This document shows, piece by piece, positions 20,204 through 31,800 of a stretch of DNA of 64,000 nt. The DNA is taken from NCBI GenBank assembly GCA_016711095.1, contig JADJTP010000001.1, positions 1 to 64,000 of the forward strand. Reading direction: 5' to 3'. Under the pieces are notes generated by a model. It was given only the letters and a program-made list of their open reading frames with translations, had not been told where the DNA came from and ran no database searches. Position numbers and translations under genes: made by a program. Numbering within the stretch: the stretch's first letter is position 1; each line of letters begins with the position of its first letter. The DNA is from Actinomycetales bacterium. Its GTDB lineage: Bacteria; Actinomycetota; Actinomycetes; Actinomycetales; Dermatophilaceae.

Positions 20204-21663
20204 ATGACCGAGAACCAGACACCCGTCGCGGCACGTTTCGACCCGAAGGCTGGGGCCGTCGTGATCACCGACCTCAGGGTCACCGACCAGACGGTCGCGA
20301 CGGAGGCGCTGCGCTGGTCCAGCGGGCGCCGCGGTGTCGCGGTGCGAGCCGAGGAGATGGTCGGCGTCGACCTCGGGGGCTTCGTCACCCAGGCCCTCAC
20401 TGTTGGGGCATACGCGATTGCCAGCGCCGGCGGAGCGCAAGACACCTTCGAACTCGAGCGGCTCGTTGCTGATGTCGCAGCCCGCACCGAGGCGTCGAGC
20501 ACCCAGGCCGCGGCCGTCACCGGCTCGGCCGTCAAGGCAGCAGCAGAGTCGGTCACCAAGGCAACGGACGACGTACGCAAGGCGTTCGCCGACGCAGGGA
20601 ACTCGACGCGTGCGGCATACGCCGAGACGGTCAGGACGACGACCGAAACGCTCCGTGCTGACGTCCAGCGGATCTTCGGTGGGGAAAGCCCGGACCTGCT
20701 GTCCAAGCTGGCCCCGGTGCTGGAGTCCGTGGGTCGCAAGATCGGCGACGACGCGCTCAAGCAGACCGACGAGCTCCTGCGCAAGGTGGGCCGGCAGTTC
20801 GACCCGGCTGACCCCACTTCGCCCTTCGCCAAGCAGGCCAAGACGCTCGCGGAGCAGCAGAAGGTGCTGAGCGACGCCATGGACAGAACCACAGCGCGCT
20901 CGTCGGCAAGGTCGACGAGCTCGCCAAGGCTGTCGAGGTGCAGAAGGCCGCGGCCAGTGCCGTGTCGCGCACCGCCAGCGTCACCCCGCTCAAGGGCGGC
21001 ACTTTCGAGTCGGAGATCAACGTCGTGATGGATGGCATCGCCGCCGGCCTCGGCGACGAGTACGCGGACATGGGCGCAGCCACGGGCGCCATCCAGCGCT
21101 GCAAGAAGGGCGACGGCGTGCTGACCGTCTCGGGAGGCGCGGCTCGCGTCGTCGTCGAGATGCACGACTCCACCGACGGTCGCCTGTGGAACGACTACCT
21201 CGCCGAGGCGGAACGCAACCGTGAGGCGGCGGCGTCGATCGGCATCGTCCGTCACCCGGGCCAGAACAAGGGACAGACCATCCGGGTGCTCGGCTCTCGG
21301 CGCGTCGTCCTGGCCTTCGACCCGGCATCCGACGACAGCGACCTGTTGCGCACCGTGGTCCAGCTGATGCGTGTCAGCGCACTCGCTGCGTCGTCGCGCC
21401 GCGATGTCGAGGGGTTGGAGACCGCCGAGGAGCAGATCACCGCCGCGGTCGGTCTGCTCGACAGGATCAACAAGATCCGCACCGCTTCCGGATCCATCCG
21501 CAAGGGAGCCGACGCCATCGACACGGAGTGCAACACCGTGCAGACCGGCGTAGCCACCCACCTCGGCCGGGCGCTCGACGCCCTGGCAGGCGTCGCCATG
21601 CAGGCGGCCGACCTCGCCGCCGACGACATCGCAGAGACCGGGCGCGCCAGCGGCGCTGCCTGA
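20204..21663 (+). CDS. coiled-coil protein with DUF2130-like (nuclease-fold) C-terminal domain, one frameshift
   Basis: ATG 20204 follows a strong AGGAGGG. The protein is about 486 residues after correcting a frame change near 20885. Residues about 85-260 are an Ala/Thr/Lys-rich coiled coil (RTEASSTQAAAVTGSAVKAA and following). The C-terminal domain reads KGGTFESEINVVMDGIAAGL, KKGDGVLTV, ARVVVEMHDSTDGRLWNDYL and NREAAASIGIV. This resembles DUF2130/RmuC-like proteins, whose fold is a PD-(D/E)XK nuclease. The usual E-x-K is E-M-H here, so catalysis is uncertain. It diverges from the restriction operon and shares the palindrome. A perfect hairpin follows the stop. A defence or regulatory role is inferred only. 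Confidence 0.6.
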
Positions 21664-21673
21664 CAAACCCGGT

Positions 21674-21699
21674 CCGGCCGCCGGGAGGGAGGCGGCCGG
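21674..21699 (+). terminator. hairpin after the DUF2130-like gene
   Basis: Arms CCGGCCGCC and GGCGGCCGG (9 bp, perfect) flank an 8-nt loop, 11 nt after the stop codon. There is no T-tract, which is common for actinobacterial terminators. Confidence 0.6.
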
Positions 21700-21873
21700 C
21701 CCGGGTCACCCACCAACCCCTCTGCCGCCAGCGCTGGTGCGCATTCGGGAACGTGTGGGCGGGTTCGCTGGCGGCGCGATAGATCCCGATTCGTGGACCC
21801 TGGCCCGCTCCCCGGACGCGCACAGCGCCAGCGCGTCACAACGGGCCCCGGGTCAAGGGCCGCGGGCGTGGCC

Positions 21874-22038
21874 GTGACGTTTAAGCTCATCGAATCCGCC
21901 CAGGCCCGCTGGCGCGCCGTGAACGCCCGCACCACGTTGCCCTGGTCCGCGCAGGCGCGACGTTCGAGAGAGGGGCAAACTCGTCGAGCGACCTGACACA
22001 TCAGTCGAGGAGACTGGAGGTGATCAGCAAGTCGCGTG
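21874..22038 (+). pseudogene. C-terminal remnant of an IS256-type (mutator) transposase
   Basis: FKLIESAQARWRAVNA is followed, with two frame changes, by HVALVRAGATFERG and GKLVERPDTSVEETGGDQQV before a TGA at 22036. This is the usual end of one IS256 subgroup. The catalytic DDE core is absent. The group II intron 3' end begins almost exactly at this stop codon. Confidence 0.5.
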
Positions 22039-22039
22039 A

Positions 22040-22660
22040 CACGCCGATCCAGGCGGGTGGCCGGGAGCATCGCACCCCCCGGCTCCCACAGAACCGTGCG
22101 TCACAGTCTCCCGGCACACGGCCCCTTACCATGCTGTCGGGAGGAAGTCCCGGGTCCAGGCCCAATGGGCGAACCCGCGCGGGTAGCGGGCCGTGACGGC
22201 CTGCCACCACGCGTTGTCCTTCCTGAACCCGAACAACGTCCGATACTTCTTGCGAGCCCAACGCACCAGGTAGGTGTTGATGCGCCGCAGCAGGGGATAC
22301 AGCTCGGTCTTGTAGAACCGTCCGTAGTACTGCATCCAGCCCGCACGATGGGATTCATCCACCGGGCGAGGTCAGCCAGGTTGGCACCGACACGCAGGTG
22401 GAGGCGCCACCTGCGGACCTGCCGGCCCATCTCGACGAGAGCCTCCCGCGACACCGCCGGCAAGACGCGGCGAACATCCGACCGTGCTTGCTGCGCGTTG
22501 AGCGAGTGCGGAACGTTTAGCCGAGGAACGTGAACGACGTGTGCTCGTGCAAGCCGCGCCGGTTGCTGTCGTTGCAGTACACGATCCGGGTCTTGTCCGG
22601 AGTGCAGTTCCAACCCGACCTCGACCACGCGGCTGCAAGCCGGATCGACTCTTAGGCCAC
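22040..22660 (-). mobile_element. 3' end of a group II intron with decayed reverse transcriptase/maturase
   Basis: On the minus strand, fragments in two frames read VEVGLELH, TPDKTRIVYC, RRGLHEHTSFTFLG (then a stop), RRWRLHLRVGANLADLARWM and NPIVR. They finish with GWMQYYGRFYKTELYPLLRR and NTYLVRWARKKYRTL to the stop at 22126. These are the end of the reverse transcriptase and the maturase domain of an intron-encoded protein. A domain V-like hairpin follows at 22091-22123. The 5' half of the intron is missing. The intron sits directly after the IS256 remnant, which may be its former target. Confidence 0.7.
22091..22123 (-). ncRNA. group II intron domain V-like hairpin
   Basis: On the minus strand GGCCGTGTGCCGG pairs with the region ending GACGCACGGTTC. 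This matches the usual GAGCCGTGTGC...GCACGCACGGTTC form of domain V. It lies just after the maturase stop codon, as expected. Confidence 0.6.
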
Positions 22661-22891
22661 CCGTGCCCTGCTGCGTACCGAACGCCTCGGCTTGCAGAGG
22701 GTCCCACGGCTGATGGCCTTAACGACTGGGGGACCGGGCGTGTGACAGACGCCATAGCGCAGGTTTCCCCATCGGGGCATGCGGGGGACCCTTGCCCTCG
22801 AAAGACTGGCCCGGTGCCCCAAGCGGGCTGCAGGACGGCTACAGAGTGGGTGCCCACCTTTCGGCGATTGTTCGGCAAGGGGAGATCCAAT

Positions 22892-25800
22892 ATGCGCACG
22901 TTTTCAATGCGGCCTCGAACCCACCTGACTGCACTCTTGGCCGTCCCTTTGGTGATCGGACTTGCGGGCAGCCCCCCCGCCCACGCTGCCGCGCAGGCAC
23001 CTAACGCGGTCGTGGCCGCCAAGCCAGTCAAGAGCCCTCCGACGATCACCGCGCTCACCCCAGCCAGTGGTCCGACGGTGGGTGGGACCCCGGTCTCCAT
23101 CACCGGAACCGGGTTCACGAAGGTCACGGCCGTCACCTTCGGTGCGAATCCCGCCCTCATCACCGGGGCAACCTCGTCCACCCTCACTGTGATCACCCCC
23201 GCCAACCAGGCCGGTGACGTGCGGGTTACCGTCACCGCATCCAGCCGCACATCCGCACCGGCCACCTACACCTATGTTCCGCTTCCCGCCCCGCCCCCCG
23301 TCACTTCGGTCGCGAGCGTCGCAGGGACCACCAGTATTGGACTGGCCTGGACCAACCCCGATAACCCCACGTATGCCGGTGTGACCATTCGCCGCGCCAA
23401 AGGAACCACTCCCCCAGCCACGCCCGGGGAGGGTGTGTTGGTGGGCGACGTCTCGGCCCCTGCCACCAAGTTCATCGACATGGGCGTCAAGAGTGGCAGT
23501 ACCTACTCCTACGCCCTGTTCGCCCACGACGCAGCCTCCAGCCACGCTGCCGCGGCCTCGGTCTCTGTCACCGCGCTGAAGTCCACGACAACACCGATTG
23601 TCACCGGGCTGACGCCAACCGAAGGACCGACCACCGGCGGCACGCCCGTGACCATCACAGGGGCAGGCTTGGGCAGGCGGAGGTTGTCAAATCAAGTGAG
23701 ACGTGGCGGTGAGTTCGGGTTTGGCTGGTTCGGTTGTGCGTCGGCGTGCGGGGTCGTTGATGTGCGCGACCGTCGGCAGCTTCGTGGCGCGGGGCCGGCG
23801 AGCGAAGCGCTCGGGGTGCTCGGCGTAGGCGGCGTCGAGGGTGGCTTGCCGTAACTCGCGGACGGTCTCGACGGTGCCGTGGTGGATGGACGCGGGCGTG
23901 TAATAGCCGATGCCGGAGTGGTAGTGCTCGTGGTTGTAGTAGCCGATGAAGCCGTCCATCCAGGCGCGTGCGTGGCCGATGCTCTCGAACCGGTCGGGGT
24001 AGTCGGGCAGGTACTTCATGGTCTTGAACTGCGCCTCGCTGTAGGGGTTGTCGTTGCTGGTGCGGGGCCGGGAATGGGAGCGGGTGACGTCGAGGTCGCT
24101 CAGCAGCGACGCGAGGGGCTTGGACGTCATCGCCGCGCCGCCGTCGGCGTGCAGCCACCCGGGCCGGTGCCCGGTCTCGGCCACGATCTGCTCGACCAGA
24201 TCGGCGGCAAGGCGTCCGTCTTCGACGTGCTCGATGCGCCAGCCGGTGACGTAGCGGGAGAAGATGTCCAGGATCACGTAGGCGTGGAACCAGCAGCCCT
24301 TGCCCGGGCCGCGCATCTTCGTGATATCCCACGACCAGACCTCGCCAGGGGCGTGCGCGACGAGCTCGGGAATCGTCCGGGACGGGTGGGTCGCCTGCCG
24401 GCGGCGCTCCCAGACTGCCCCTGCATCATGGAGGATGCGGTGCATCGTGCGTGGCGCGCACCAGTAGCGGCCCTCGTCGAGTTCGCGGGCGTAGACCTGC
24501 GCGACCGAGACGTTCGCGTACCGGTCGCTGTCCAGCACCGCCAGCACCTCAGTGCGTTCGGTCTGGCTCAAGGCTGCCGGGTGGGGGCGGGGCGCCTCAC
24601 GCGGGCCGTGCGCCTTCCGCTTCGGGCTCACCATCCGGTGGTGCGTGGCGCGGGACAGCCCGACCAGGGCGCACGCGGCAACGACCCCGACCAGGCCGGT
24701 CATCGCCGCCACGGACTCGATCTGCCAGGCGACCCAGCTCTCCCGGCTCATGACGCGTTCCTGGACGAGAGAGCTTCCAAGAACGCGACCCCTTTTCCCA
24801 GCACGTCCAGCGCGTCCCGGGCCTGGGCGAGCTGGGAGTCGCGGTCGGTGACGGTCTTCTCCAGCGCCGCGACCTGCTTGCGCAGCTGGGCGATTTCGGC
24901 CTGCTCGGGAGTGCGCGCCGTTCTGCCCGGGCGGGGCCCGTGACGAGAAGCGCCCAGCGTGCCCGCGGTGATCTGGGCGCGCCACTCGGTCACATGCGAG
25001 TCATACAAGCGTTCCCGACGCAGCACCGCGCCCTTCGAACCGACCGGTGCCGCGTCATACTCGGCCACGATCGCTCGCTTGTACTCGGTCGTAAACGACC
25101 GTCGCGCCGAGCGGCCAGCGCGAGGGGCCACCCCGCCTCGTCCGCGGCCGACGGGGTCAGCGCCACATCAGGCGTCACAGTCGACTCGCGTGGGGGGTGG
25201 CGTTGTCGTGGTCATGATCGTGCTCCTCCGGGGTCGCGCCCCAGCCAGACTCCCGGCATCTCCGGCGTCTCACTCAAGTCTGGCGGATAGGGAGGGCGAA
25301 GTCGGTCACCTTCGGCGGAACCCCGGCAGTCATCGGATCCAGCACCGCGACCAGCCTGACCGTTACCTCACCGATCCGCGGGCCAGGCAGCGTCCCAGTC
25401 CTTGTGACCACCGCCGCGGGAACAAGCCCCGACAGCATCTTCGCCACCTACACCTACATCACCGACACGACGGCGCCGGGTCCGGTCACCGGCCTGGCCG
25501 CTGCGGCCGGGTCCCCGACCAGTGTCACCCTGTCCTGGACCAACCCCACCGACGCCGACTACGCCGGGGTGATGATCCGCCGCACTACCGGCGCCACCCC
25601 GCCGGCGAGCATCACCGACGGTGACCTGGTCGCCGCCCTCGACAACTCCGCCACCTCGCACACCGACACCGGCCTGACCCCCAGCACCGGATACGCCTAC
25701 GCCGTGTTCACCCCCGACAGCGTGCCCCAACTACGCCACCCCCGCCACCACCACCGTGTCGACCCCGGCCCCGCCGAACACGGCAACGCCGGGTCCGGTC

Positions 25801-28800
25801 ACCGGCCTGGCCGCTGCGGCCGGGTCCCCGACCAGTGTCACTCTGTCGTGGACCAACCCCACCGACGCCGACTACGCCGGGGTGATGATCCGCCGCACTA
25901 CCGGCGCCACCCCGCCGGCAGGCATCACCGACGGTGACCTGGTCGCCGCCCTCGACAACTCCGCCACCTCGTACACCGACACCGCGGTGGCACCGGCCAC
26001 CCAGTACGCGTACGCGGTGTTCACCCGAGATGCTGTGCCCAACTACGCCACCCCCGCCACCACCACCGTGTCGACCCCGGCCCCGCCGGACACGACGGCG
26101 CCGGGTCCGGTCACCGGCCTGGCCGCTGCGGCCGGGTCCCCGACCAGTGTCACTCTGTCGTGGACCAACCCACCGACGCCGACTACGCGGCGTGATGATC
26201 CGCCGCACCACCGGGGCCACCCCGCCGGCGAGCATCACCGACGGTGACCTGGTCGCCGCCCTCGACAACTCCGCCACCTCGCACACCGACACCGGCCTGA
26301 CCCCCAGCACCGGATACGCCTACGCCGTGTTCACCCACGACAGCGTGCCCAACTACGCCACCCCCGCCACCACCACCGTGTCGACCCCGGCCCCCCCGGA
26401 CACGACGGCGCCGGGTCCGGTCACCGGCCTGGCCGCTGCGGCCGGGTCCCCGACCAGTGTCACCCTGTCCTGGACCAACCCCACCGACGCCGACTACGCC
26501 GGCGTGATGATCCGCCGCACCACCGGGGCCACCCCGCCGGCGAGCATCACCGACGGTGACCTGGTCGCCGCCCTCGACAACTCCGCCACCTCGCACACCG
26601 ACACCGGCCTGACCTCCAGCACCGGATACGCCTACGCCGTGTTCACCCCACGACAGCGTGCCCAGCTACGCCACCCCGCCACCACCACCGTGTCGACCCC
26701 GGCCCCCGGACACGACGGCGCCAGCTCCGGTCACCGGCCTGGCCGCTGCGGCCGGGTCCCCGACCAGTGTCACCCTGTCCTGGACCAACCCCACCGACGC
26801 CGACTACGCCGGGGTGGTGAGTCGCCGCACCACCGGGGCCACCCCGCCGGCGAGCATCACCGACGGCGACCTGGTCGCCGCCCTCGACAACTCCGCCACC
26901 TCGCACACCGACACCGGCCTGACCCCCAGCACCGGATACGCCTACGCCGTGTTCACCCACGACAGCGTGCCCAACTACGCCACCCCCGCCACCACCACCG
27001 TGTCGACCCCGGCCCCGCCGGACACGACGGCGCCGGGTCCGGTCACCGGCCTGGCCGCTGCGGCCGGGTCCCCGACCAGTGTCACTCTGTCGTGGACCAA
27101 CCCCACCGACGCCGACTACGCCGGGGTGATGATCCGCCGCACTACCGGCGCCACCCCGCCGGCGAGCATCACCGACGGTGACCTGGTCGCCGCCCTCGAC
27201 AACTCCGCCACCTCGTACACCGACACCGCGGTGGCACCGGCCACCCAGTACGCGTATGCGGTGTTCACCCGAGATGCTGTGCCCAACTACGCCACCCCCG
27301 CCACCACCACCGTGTCGACCCCGTCCCCGCCGACACGCCAACGCCGGGTCCGGTCACCGGCCTGGCCGCTGCGGCCGGGTCCCCGACCAGTGTCACTCTG
27401 TCGTGGACCAACCCCACCGACGCCGACTACGCCGGCGTGATGATCCTGCACTACCGGCGCCACCCCGCCGGCGAGCATCACCGACGGCGACCTGGTCGCC
27501 GCCCTCGACAACTCCGCCACCTCGTACACCGACACCGCGGTGGCACCGGCCACCCAGTACGCGTACGCGGTGTTCACCCGAGATGCTGTGCCCAACTACG
27601 CCACCCCCGCCACCGCCACCGTGTCGGTTATCACGCCCTGCTCAGTTTCGACCATTGAAGCGAACACACACATCACTTCCGACACGACGTGGAGAACCTG
27701 CACGGTCCACGTTGTCCAAGGCCTTGTCGTCGATCCTGGGGTGACGTTGACGGTGCAGGCGGGGGCGGTGGTCAAGGCCATCGATAGTTCCTCCACGCTG
27801 ACGGTGTTGGGAACGTTGGTCGCGCAGGGCACCGCGGCGGCGCCCGGCGGTATTCACCTCGATCGCCGATGACAGCGCGGCGGGGACACCAACGGCGACG
27901 GCACCCGCCAGCAGCCCGTCCCGTTGGGGTGGGATCGCGTTCCAGACTGACCCGCAGGGGCCGACGGGGACGGTGGTGTTTGATCATGTGGATTTCCGTA
28001 ACGGATGGATCGAGGCGGGACCGCCGCGTCCGTGTCGATGACGAACTCGATGTTCACCGATGCGTTCCGCAACGGGATCAACGCCGGTGGTGACATCGAG
28101 TTCCGCAGTAACACGGTGTCCGGGTCCCTCCCATACGTCGGTGCTTCATGGAATACCGGCAGCGTCCAGTTGTCCACGCCTGGGACATTGACGGTGTCGG
28201 ACAACCACGTGACCGGTGCGGGGGGGCTGTCAGGTTTCGGTGCGGCCGGGACGACGATCACCGGGAACACGATCACCCCGGCACCCTGCCCTGGTCGGGG
28301 ATCTCGTCGTGGAACTCTTCCGTTAGTCCGACCGACGGGCCGGTGACGGTGATGAACAACACCGTGACCGGGTCGGCCGGGGACGCGGTCCAGGTCACGC
28401 CTACCACCTGCGTCCCAGCCAGCTGACCGGGAACACCGGCAGCACCAACAGCAGGAACGTGATGGTGCTGTCCAGGCGGCTCGAGCAAGACCTCACCCTG
28501 CCGGTGGCTGGGCTGCCCGTCGCTATCGGATACGGCGAGATCACCAACGCTGTTCCCTACTGGCGGACCCGCGGCATCATCATCGATCCTGGGGTGACGT
28601 TGACCGGTGCAGGCGGGGGCGGTGGTCAAAACCATCGATAGTTCCTCCACGCTGACGGTGTTGGGAACGTTGGTCGCGCAGGGCACCGCGGCGGCGCCGG
28701 CGGTGTTCACCTCGATCGCCGATGACAGCGCCGGCGGGGACACCAACGGCGACGGCACCGCCAGCAGCCCGTCCCGTTGGGGTGGGATCGCGTTCCAGAC

Positions 28801-31800
28801 TGACCCGCAGGGGCCGACGGGGACGGTGGTGTTTGATCATGTGGATTTCCGTAACGGATGGATCGAGGGCGGGACCGCCGCGTCCGTGTCGATGACGAAC
28901 TCGATGTTCACCGATGCGTTCCGCAGCGGGATCAACGCCGGTGGTGACATCGAGTTCCGCAGTAACACGGTGTCCGGGTCCCTCCCATACGTCGGTGCTT
29001 CATGGAATACCGGCAGCGTCCAGTTGTCCACGCCTGGGACATTGACGGTGTCGGACAACCACGTGACCGGTGCGGGGGGGCTGTCAGGTTTCGGTGCGGC
29101 CGGGACGACGATCACCGGGAACACGATCACCGGCACCCTGCCCTGGTCGGGGGGGATCTCGTCGTGGAACTCTTCCGTTAGTCCGACCGACGGGCCGGTG
29201 ACGGTGATGAACAACACCGTGACCGGGGCGGCCGGGGACGCGGTCCAGGTCCGCCACCACCTGCGTCCCAGCCAGCTGACCGGGAACACCGGCAGCACCA
29301 ACAGCAGGAACGTGATGGTGCTGTCCAGGCGGCTCGAAGCAAGACCTCACCCTGCCGGTGGCTGGGCTGCCCGTCGCTATCGGATACGGCGAGATCACCA
29401 ACGCTGTTCCCTACTGGCGGACCCGCGGCATCATCATCGATCCTGGGGCGACGTTGACGGTGCAGGCGGGGGCGGTGGTCAAGGCCATCGATAGTTCCTC
29501 CACGCTGACGGTGTTGGGAACGTTGGTCGCGCAGGGCACCGCGGCGGCGCCGGCGGTGTTCACCTCGATCGCCGATGACAGCGCCGGCGGGGACACCAAC
29601 GGCGACGGCACCGCCAGCAGCCCGGTCCACGCACGCCTACCACCTGCGTCCCAGCCAGCTGACCGGGAACACCGGCAGCACCAACAGCAGGAACGTGATG
29701 GTGCTGTCCGGGCGGCTCGGAGCAAGACCTCACCCTGCCGGTGGCTGGGCTGCCCGTCGCTATCGGATACGGCGAGATCACCAACGCTGTTCCCTACTGG
29801 CGGACCCGCGGCATCATCATCGATCCTGGGGTGACGTTGACGGTGCAGGCGGGGGCGGTGGTCAAGGCCATCGATAGTTCCTCCACGCTGACGGTGTTGG
29901 GAACGTTGGTCGCGCAGGGCACCGCGGCGGCGCCGGCGGTGTTCCTCGATCGCCGATGACAGCGCCGGCGGGGACACCAACGGCGACGGCACCGCCAGCA
30001 GCCCGTCCCGTTGGGGTGGGATCGCGCTCCAGACTGACCCGCAGGGGCCGACGGGGACGGTGGTGTTTGATCATGTGGATTTCCGTAACGGATGGATCGA
30101 GGGCGGGACCGCCGCGTCCGTGTCGATGACGAACTCGATGTCACCGATGCGTTCCGCAGCGGGATCAACGCCGGTGGTGACATCGAGTTCCGCACTAACA
30201 CGGTGTCCGGGTCCCTCCACACGTCGGTGCTTCATGGAATACCGGCAGCGTCCAGTTGTCCACGCCTGGGACATTGACGGTGTCGGACAACCACGTGACC
30301 GGTGCGGGGGGCTGTCAGGTTTCGGTGCGGCCGGGACGACGATCACCGGGAACACGATCACCGGCACCCCTGCCCCTGGTCGGGGGGATCTCGTCGTGGA
30401 ACTCTTCCGTTAGTCCGACCGACGGGCCCGGTGACGGTGATGAACAACACCGTGACCGGGTCGGCCGGGGACGCAGGTCCACGCCTACCACCTGCGTCCC
30501 AGCCAGCTGACCGGGAACACCAGCAGCACCAACAGCAGGAACGTGATGGTGCTGTCCGGGCGGCTCGAAGCAAGACCTCACCCTGCCGGTGGCTGGGCTG
30601 CCCGTCGCTATCGGATACGGCGAGATCACCAACGCTGTTCCCTACTGGCGGACCCGCGGCATCATCATCGATCCTGGGGGCGACGTTGACGGTGCAGGCG
30701 GGGCGGTGGTCAAGGCCATCAATAGTTCCTCCACGCTGACGGTGTTGGGAACGTTGGTCGCGCAGGGCACCGCGGCGGCGCCGGCGGTGTTCACCTCGAT
30801 CGCCGATGACAGCGCCGGCGGGGACACCAACGGCGACGGAGACGCCAGCGCGGCGTTCTCGTGGGGTGGCGTTATGTTCTGGGCCGACCCGTATCGGGCG
30901 CCGGAGCCGACAGGGACGTTGGTGTTTGATCATGTGGACTTCCGCAAGGGGTCGATCGGGGGCGGGACGGCCGAGTCGGTGTCGATGACGAACTCGGTGT
31001 TCACCGACGCGTTCAGCAACTCGATCACGGCTCGCGGTGACATCGAGTTCCGTAGTAACACGGTGTCCGGGTCCATCCCGCATGCATATAGCTCATCGAA
31101 CACCGGCAGTGTCTCGCTGAGCGCTGGCGGTGCCGTGAACATCACCGACAACCGGGTGACCGGTTCGGGCGGACTCGCAGGCTTCGGTGCGGCCGGGACG
31201 ACGATCACCGGGAACACGATCACCGGCACCCTGCCCTGGTCGGGGGGGATCTCGTCGTGGAACTCTTCCGTTAGTCCGACCGACGGGCCGGTGACGGTGA
31301 TGAACAACACCGTGACCGGGTCGGCCGGGGACGCGGTCCAGGTCCACGCCTACCACCTGCGTCCCAGCCAGCTGACCGGGAACACCGGCAGCACCAACAG
31401 CAGGAACGTGATGGTGCTGTCCGGGCGGCTCGAGCAAGACCTCACCCTGCCGGTGGCTGGGCTGCCCGTCGCTATCGGATACGGCGAGATCACCAACGCT
31501 GTTCCCTACTGGCGGACCCGCGGCATCATCATCGATCCTGGGGTGACGTTGACGGTGCAGGCGGGGGCGGTGGTCAAGGCCATCGATAGTTCCTCCACGC
31601 TGACGGTGTTGGGAACGTTGGTCGCGCAGGGCACCGCGGCGGCGCCGGCGGTGTTCACCTCGATCGCCGATGACAGCGCCGGCGGGGACACCAACGGCGA
31701 CGGCACCGCCAGCAGCTCAACCCCAGCCCATAGGTGGGGCGGAATCCGGGTCACTGGGACGGATCCTGTGGTTCCTGTTGTGGATCTAGCGGGGGTTGAC

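Larger units (their letters stand above)
23678..25292. mobile_element. IS3-family insertion sequence with 3-bp target duplication
   Basis: The element carries orfA and orfB on the minus strand. AGG is present on both sides (23675-23677 and 25293-25295). The ends share AGTGAGACG (23695-23703, and inverted at 25266-25274) within weak terminal repeats. Removing 23678-25295 restores the IPT reading frame of the host gene (GLGRAKSVTFGG), which fixes the insertion boundaries. Confidence 0.8.

Noticed and set aside
25479..31720. Possible CRISPR array because of regular repeats
   Set aside because: Units are 312 and about 850 bp, coding, and without unique spacers of constant length.
25708..31754. 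Many minus-strand frames across the repeat arrays
   Set aside because: They repeat with the same period as the sense repeats and have Gly/Arg-rich translations. The plus strand carries the FN3 and beta-helix domains.
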